Of a DNA stretch of 64,000 nucleotides, positions 59,401 to 64,000 are shown piece by piece (position 1 is the stretch's first letter; every line of letters starts with the position of its first letter). The stretch is from assembly GCF_964275005.1 (NCBI RefSeq), contig NC_092700.1, forward strand, positions 16,648,617 through 16,712,616. The letters are read 5' to 3'. The translations under genes and the position numbers were made by a program. The notes under the pieces are model-generated. The model had not been told where the DNA came from, searched no databases, and worked only from the letters and a program-made list of their open reading frames with translations. The stretch comes from Diadema setosum (lineage: Eukaryota > Echinodermata > Echinoidea > Diadematoida > Diadematidae).

Positions 59401-60879
59401 GGAGCCTAATGTGTCAGTCTCTTGCGGGCCTTTCAGTTTTTCTTAGTGTGATCAATACCTTCTGTGATCCATGATTCCTTGTTCTTTGTTGAATGTTTTG
59501 TTTTTACAAGAGGTACATTCTTATCACAATCAAACTGAGGTTTGTGCATAAAGATATCATATGGTTTGTCAGCATCTATCTTATTCAGTACTTCATTCCA
59601 TTCTTCTATATAGCGAAATCAAAGTAACAACAGATTTATATTTCTTAGTTTCTCTTTTGTACATTTAATGTCTAGTTCGATTTGTATTTTGTGCAAATTC
59701 TATTTGCTTAGAAGTGGAAAAAAAAAATCGAAAGTGCCTGAAATATCGCAACACATTGTGCCATTCGTGGAAATTTTATTGAGCGCATTATTGTCATTTC
59801 AAGTTTTTCATGTTATTAATATTCAAGCTGGCTGGTCTATATGAGGATGGAAAGGGTAAAATGTTAATATACCAATGAAATTAAGCATGATTATTGTCAG
59901 TGTTTAGAAAAAGTAGAAAAGATAATTATAATGAGCTATAAAATTACGAACTAGCGTCAGTAACATACTATCTTATGTTTTTGTAAAAATAACCGGTTTT
60001 TTTTTTTTTCAGGTTAGCTTGGAAAGATTTCAATGTTTGAAAATAATGGATATTAACTGTTAGCTAATTCGAAAAGGATAATGCTACATCTGAGAAGTTG
60101 CGGAGTCCAAATGAATGGCTTTGTTCTTTCTGCAAGTTGGGGTGATATTGATAAATACAGGAGACCATCTTACGAACAGTGAGTATTGGAAAGCCGCCCC
60201 AACAAACTTGAAATAACACAATTTTTGCTCACTCATCATTGCTCATTAGAAAGCTACAGATACTTTGAAATCCACGAGCAGAATGTATGTATATTTTGTC
60301 GGCTTGATGTTTGATCTTTGCTGGCGTAAGTTCTTACCGGCAGAACGGACGCTACGACTCGACACATATTACAAAATAAGGTCTCCAATTAGCAACGATG
60401 GAGCAAAATTGCTTTCTAAGTACAAGCAATGAGGAGAATTTTGTATTCGGAACGCTCACTGCAGCGCGCGTAATAATAATATAACCACTGCAATTATTTT
60501 TTCAAGATGCGTGTAAATCATGGTCATTTTACATGTCTTAGATACAATACTGGCAACACTGGGCCCCTGGGACTGTGCCTTTCTATTGGCATGTCAACAT
60601 TGATAAGGGCGGAGATAGTTAACGGATGTAGTTTTGGGAAAGTGAAAAGGTTGTGTGTATACTGACTGGGGCCTTGACTATCTCTTGGAAGGGTGACACA
60701 TTCCGAGGCTTGGATAGTGTGTGACTATGTGATGGGGTTTTTGGGGAAAGAGACTCTGTCTTTTCCCCCAACGTACGTAAAGGCTAGAATATTATAGTAA
60801 TTGTCTTTTGACAGGTGTTATATACGTGCATCAACTTCCTTTGGAAAATGAATGATGGAAAATGAAAATGTAATCCAAT
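59401..60879. other. No gene seen
   Basis: About 1.5 kb of AT-rich sequence with no exon, RNA gene or element end that I can support. Confidence 0.4.
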
Positions 60880-61090
60880 TGTATCCCATTGTATTTCAAG
60901 CCATTGTTCACTTTAACAATAGCATACTTGGATTTCAGTCAAACGTATTGCTTCTAACATGTCTAAGTCAGTTTAACTCTAATCAGTATGAATAAAACTG
61001 TGGTATGATAATGATGTGTGTGGGTATTATTCAAACCCTAGATATGATTATCACCATTGGAGAACGACAAAGGGCTGGTAACAGTGCACT
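60880..61090 (-). mobile_element. SINE-like repeat copy 3 (uninterrupted at the LINE site)
   Basis: Matches 48345-48490 and runs straight on into the sequence that in copy 2 only resumes at 50795 (GGAGAACGACAAAGGGCTGG). It thus shows the site without the LINE. Confidence 0.65.
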
Positions 61091-61300
61091 TTAATCCCTG
61101 ACGAAGGGGGAGGCCACCGAAAATGCGGACTTTGAATTAAAAGTAAGGCAATTGGCACACAGTTATCAATTAGAAACCAATTCTGTGTATATGAGTGCGC
61201 GCTCTTCATGTTCAATTTATGTTTTGGTATTGACATTCCCCGTCAAGACTCCTGAAGAAGGTGGAGGCCACCGAAAATTTGAGTTGTTCAATAAACTCAT
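61088..61300 (+). repeat. Two hammerhead-like words, about 155 bp apart
   Basis: CTGACGAAGGGGGAGGCCAC followed by CGAAAA near 61090, and CTGAAGAAGGTGGAGGCCAC followed by CGAAAA near 61250. In the second, GGTGG and CCACC make a 5-bp stem between CTGAAGA and GAAA, the hammerhead stem II layout. No convincing stem III or cleavage site was found. Confidence 0.4.
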
Positions 61301-61347
61301 TCTTATTGGCGAAATAATGCATTACTAGTTTATTTCTTGATTCTTCG

Positions 61348-61349
<2 letters not shown>

Positions 61350-61388
<39 letters not shown>

Positions 61389-61392
61389 TATA

Positions 61393-61439
<47 letters not shown>

Positions 61440-61445
61440 TACATA
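61350..61445. repeat. (AT)n followed by (GATA)n
   Basis: About 30 bp of AT then a dozen GATA units, ending directly at the start of the 1-kb dispersed family. Confidence 0.93.
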
Positions 61446-61450
61446 TATAA

Positions 61451-62477
61451 ATGCAAGAAATGTTGTGTTAACGTTGAAACTTCCAGGTCGTGGAGACACT
61501 AATGTAGGGGTAAGACAGTATAGTATCCCAAGGGACACGTATCTGCTTCTTCCTATTTCCTTTAATTTGTATTCGAGCTTTCGGGTATATCGGCCTTCAG
61601 TAGGATCTATACAAACAAAATGACAAATACGCCACTGCCAGTGATATTGTAATAAGATGTGATAACGCCCTCTATACCCAAACACAACACCAACATTCAA
61701 CTACACACTCAGCCAAACCAACCATAAACCACGGAACGTCATGTAATCCATCACATAACAGCGGCTACTCGACCATCGCAAAGTGTATGTATACCTTTTT
61801 TGGATAATAAAGACAATTAGTTATTATCATATCCGAATATGTGTATATGTTTGTATGGGGTATTCTGTATATTTGCACACGCCATGATATAGTGCTTTGT
61901 AGCGATGTTACTTCACATACATGTAAGGCATGTTATTACAATATCACTGGCAGTGGCACATTAAACTTGTCATTTGGTTTGTATATATCCTACTGAAGGC
62001 CGACATGGCCGAAAGCTGGAACACAAAATAAAGAAAATAGGAAGAAGAAGATATGTCTCCCGTGGAATACACACTGTCTTACGCCTATATAATGTATATT
62101 CAGAATTCACAATTTCTAGTTAAACATGGCGGACATTTTGAGTTTCCGGTTTACAACGTGATATTATTATTAGTTTTTTGTTGTTGTTGCTGCTGCTGTT
62201 ATCGTTGTTAGTAGGAACCCTGTGAATTTCTTTGGAGAATGACGTAACGCATAGGAGGCATGTAAACCATGGGGACACTTAGTTGATTTTGTGTATTCAT
62301 ATGTTATGTTCATAACGTTCATTGTAACTGTCTTTGAAACAAGACGTGATGTGCCATGTGTTTTCATTACTGTACAATAATGTCAATGGAAACAAAATTT
62401 CTATCAGTGTCTTATCATAGATCAATGAAGAAGAGTCTGAATGAATCCGAATCTGAACTTGATAGGCAAGAGTCATA
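61451..62477. mobile_element. 1-kb dispersed family, copy 2
   Basis: Second copy of 52411-53434, same orientation. Its internal inverted pair is kept, but the + strand hammerhead-like loop is shorter (CTACTGAAGGCCGACATGGC). Confidence 0.75.
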
Positions 62478-62482
62478 TTATA

Positions 62483-62965
62483 CAGTCACACCTGCCGTAG
62501 CGACCACCTGTCTTTAGCAACCACCTGGAAAAGCCCTGTTAAAGACCATGTGTAAAGCGGCCACCCGTCTAAACGCGGCCAGCGGCCACAAATTTTGTTT
62601 CCCTCGGTATATTTTTATATGTCTGTAGCGGCCACAGACCGGATGGAGCCGTAGCCGAGCCGATAATTCAGTGTGTTTTTATGCTTTGTAGCCGTGCCAG
62701 TCATTCATTGGCAACTTTCAGTGATCGCCACCGCTGGATTTATCATTCATTCAGTCGTAGTAATACACTAGTGTTAAGTTTTCTTCCCGACTGTATACAC
62801 ATGCTACTGTGCTACAATATTTGATAAACACCAGCATTGTTCAATACATGAAACACACGTGTGCATACACGTACATGTACATGTAAATACCTGTATACAA
62901 CAATGATACATTTACATGTACATGTAAGCAATACACTCCATAGTTGGAGAGCATGTCTATAGCGG
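62483..62965. mobile_element. Possible pogo/Tigger-like element end
   Basis: TA then CAGTCACACCTGCCGTAGCG resembles the left terminus of pogo-type elements, which insert at TA. GCGGCCAC words recur inside (62560-62640) and once more near 62950. The right terminus is missing; a palindromic MITE arm begins where it might have been. Confidence 0.35.
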
Positions 62966-62970
62966 CCACC

Positions 62971-63121
62971 TCTTCTCATCCAGCGGTGACTGCACAAAAA
63001 CTTCAAAAATTCATAATTTTTGAACGAAGTCTGATTTTCCTCAAACTTTCAATGATGTGTTCTACTAATATTGCGACATTCTCTCAATCCTTATGATTAT
63101 AAAGGTGAACTTGTCCTTTAA
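62971..63121. mobile_element. Right half of the family 1 palindromic MITE
   Basis: Matches the right arm of 35634-36187 from CTCATCCAGCGGTGAC to CTTGTCCT then TTAA (63118-63121). The left arm is absent. Confidence 0.8.
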
Positions 63122-63293
63122 GCAGTCATAAAATATGCACATACACGCACACACAAAAACAACTATACTGGTTTGATGTGAATTCCTCATATGAAATCTT
63201 ATAAGAATGAAATCATGTTAATGTCAGTATAATTATCTTAACTGTGGCGGATTTGCAATGATTCTGGTAAATAGTTCAGTAAAAGAGATTTAA
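63122..63293. repeat. Dispersed repeat (copy 2), next to MITE arm
   Basis: Matches 24841-25083 from GCAGTCATAAAATATGCAC to CAGTAAAAGAGAT. The MITE arm ends at the TTAA immediately before it. Confidence 0.8.
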
Positions 63294-63479
63294 TTAGGTG
63301 ATCAGAGTATCCTCTCGGATCACCTTCTGTATCTGTACGGATTCTTTCTTCTTTCTCCTCAACAGTTGTGCAGAGGTTAGCTCAGAAAGTCCTCTGCCTA
63401 TCAATTTCAAACTCATACCATATATGTATCATGTCCCAAAGACGACAATTCTAGTAAAATCATAGTGATCAGTCGACCG

Positions 63480-64000
63480 TGACGTCACTATGACGTCATT
63501 ATATGAAAACACATTTTCATTCATATCTCATTAACGGAATGGATTTTTTCAATGAAATTTACGTCACCTATATTTCAAGCCAAGTGCATTCTACTCAATG
63601 TTCTCAAAATTCATATCTACCCTCAAAACGTGCGCGTACGCGCGCGTTGAAATATTTACATGCTCCAATCGAGCTCAACATTTTTCCGCACACGTTTCAG
63701 ACCATTTAGAGCATTTTTTGAAAAATTGAAAAAAATTGGACGGACGCGTACGCGCGCGCACATATACGCACGCACAGCTCATATCCATTAGAAATTTCCC
63801 GTTTTTTCACACGGATCGGATGTCTGAAATGTCAAGGAATATTTCTACCAAGTTTCAAGTCAATCTGACACATATTGACGTCACACGGGCCCGTCAAAGT
63901 TGAAATTCCGCGCGCGCGTCAATGGTGATATACAGTGCAACTATGCCAAAAAACCGCCAATTTTAAATCCGATTTTACTCATCAGGATGGACGATGACCC
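63480..64000. other. CpG-dense block with CGCGCGC and TGACGTCA words, runs off the window
   Basis: Several alternating purine-pyrimidine words (GTGCGCGTACGCGCGCG, ACGCGTACGCGCGCGCAC, CCGCGCGCGCG) and TGACGTCA-like words lie in otherwise AT-rich DNA. There is no open frame of note. It is probably the edge of an unidentified mobile element. Confidence 0.4.

Overview
This is a 64 kb piece of an animal genome. Protein-coding sequence is split into short exons with GT/AG borders, the background is AT-rich, and introns and intergenic DNA are full of microsatellites, hairpin elements, LINE remnants and a tRNA-derived SINE. An ST8Sia-type sialyltransferase together with this repeat style suggests a marine deuterostome. 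I favour an echinoderm such as a sea urchin, but nothing in the window proves the species.

Three genes can be reconstructed from the sequence. (1) An alpha-2,8-sialyltransferase (ST8Sia family) on the + strand, four coding exons between 10876 and 15609. Its large catalytic exon carries a perfect 158-bp tandem duplication that breaks the reading frame. (2) A 13-exon gene on the - strand, 30449 down to 17543, encoding an uncharacterised 677-residue protein with a basic N-terminal half, a Ser/Pro-rich middle and a coiled coil. It is convergent with gene 1. (3) An SLC16-like (monocarboxylate transporter family) 12-TM transporter on the + strand, four coding exons between 33317 and 47118. It is divergent from gene 2 across about 2.9 kb. 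Its third exon contains one in-frame TGA although the reading frame and family resemblance continue on both sides.

Region by region: 1-10.8 kb has no gene I can support, but holds a pentanucleotide array, an 860-bp polypurine tract, an AT array and a foldback element just upstream of the sialyltransferase. 10.9-30.4 kb holds genes 1 and 2 with hairpin MITEs in introns. 33.3-47.1 kb is the transporter, whose first two introns are packed with mobile DNA: a TIR element with repeated GC-rich words, a TTAA-flanked palindrome, two LINE remnants and a 4.1-kb nest of inverted repeats. 47-64 kb is a repeat-dense tail: an inverted and rearranged copy of the end of the transporter gene, a palindromic MITE, a LINE with four 290-bp tandem copies, a Penelope-like remnant, a hAT-type element with a perfect 8-bp target duplication, and two copies of a 1-kb family with hammerhead-like motifs.

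The three genes show no sign of acting in one pathway: one is a Golgi glycosyltransferase, one a probable structural or scaffold protein, one a membrane transporter. The most informative signals are the two gene-breaking changes, the family of TTAAAGG-ended palindromes, the copied end of the transporter gene, and hammerhead-like motifs near a Penelope-like remnant.
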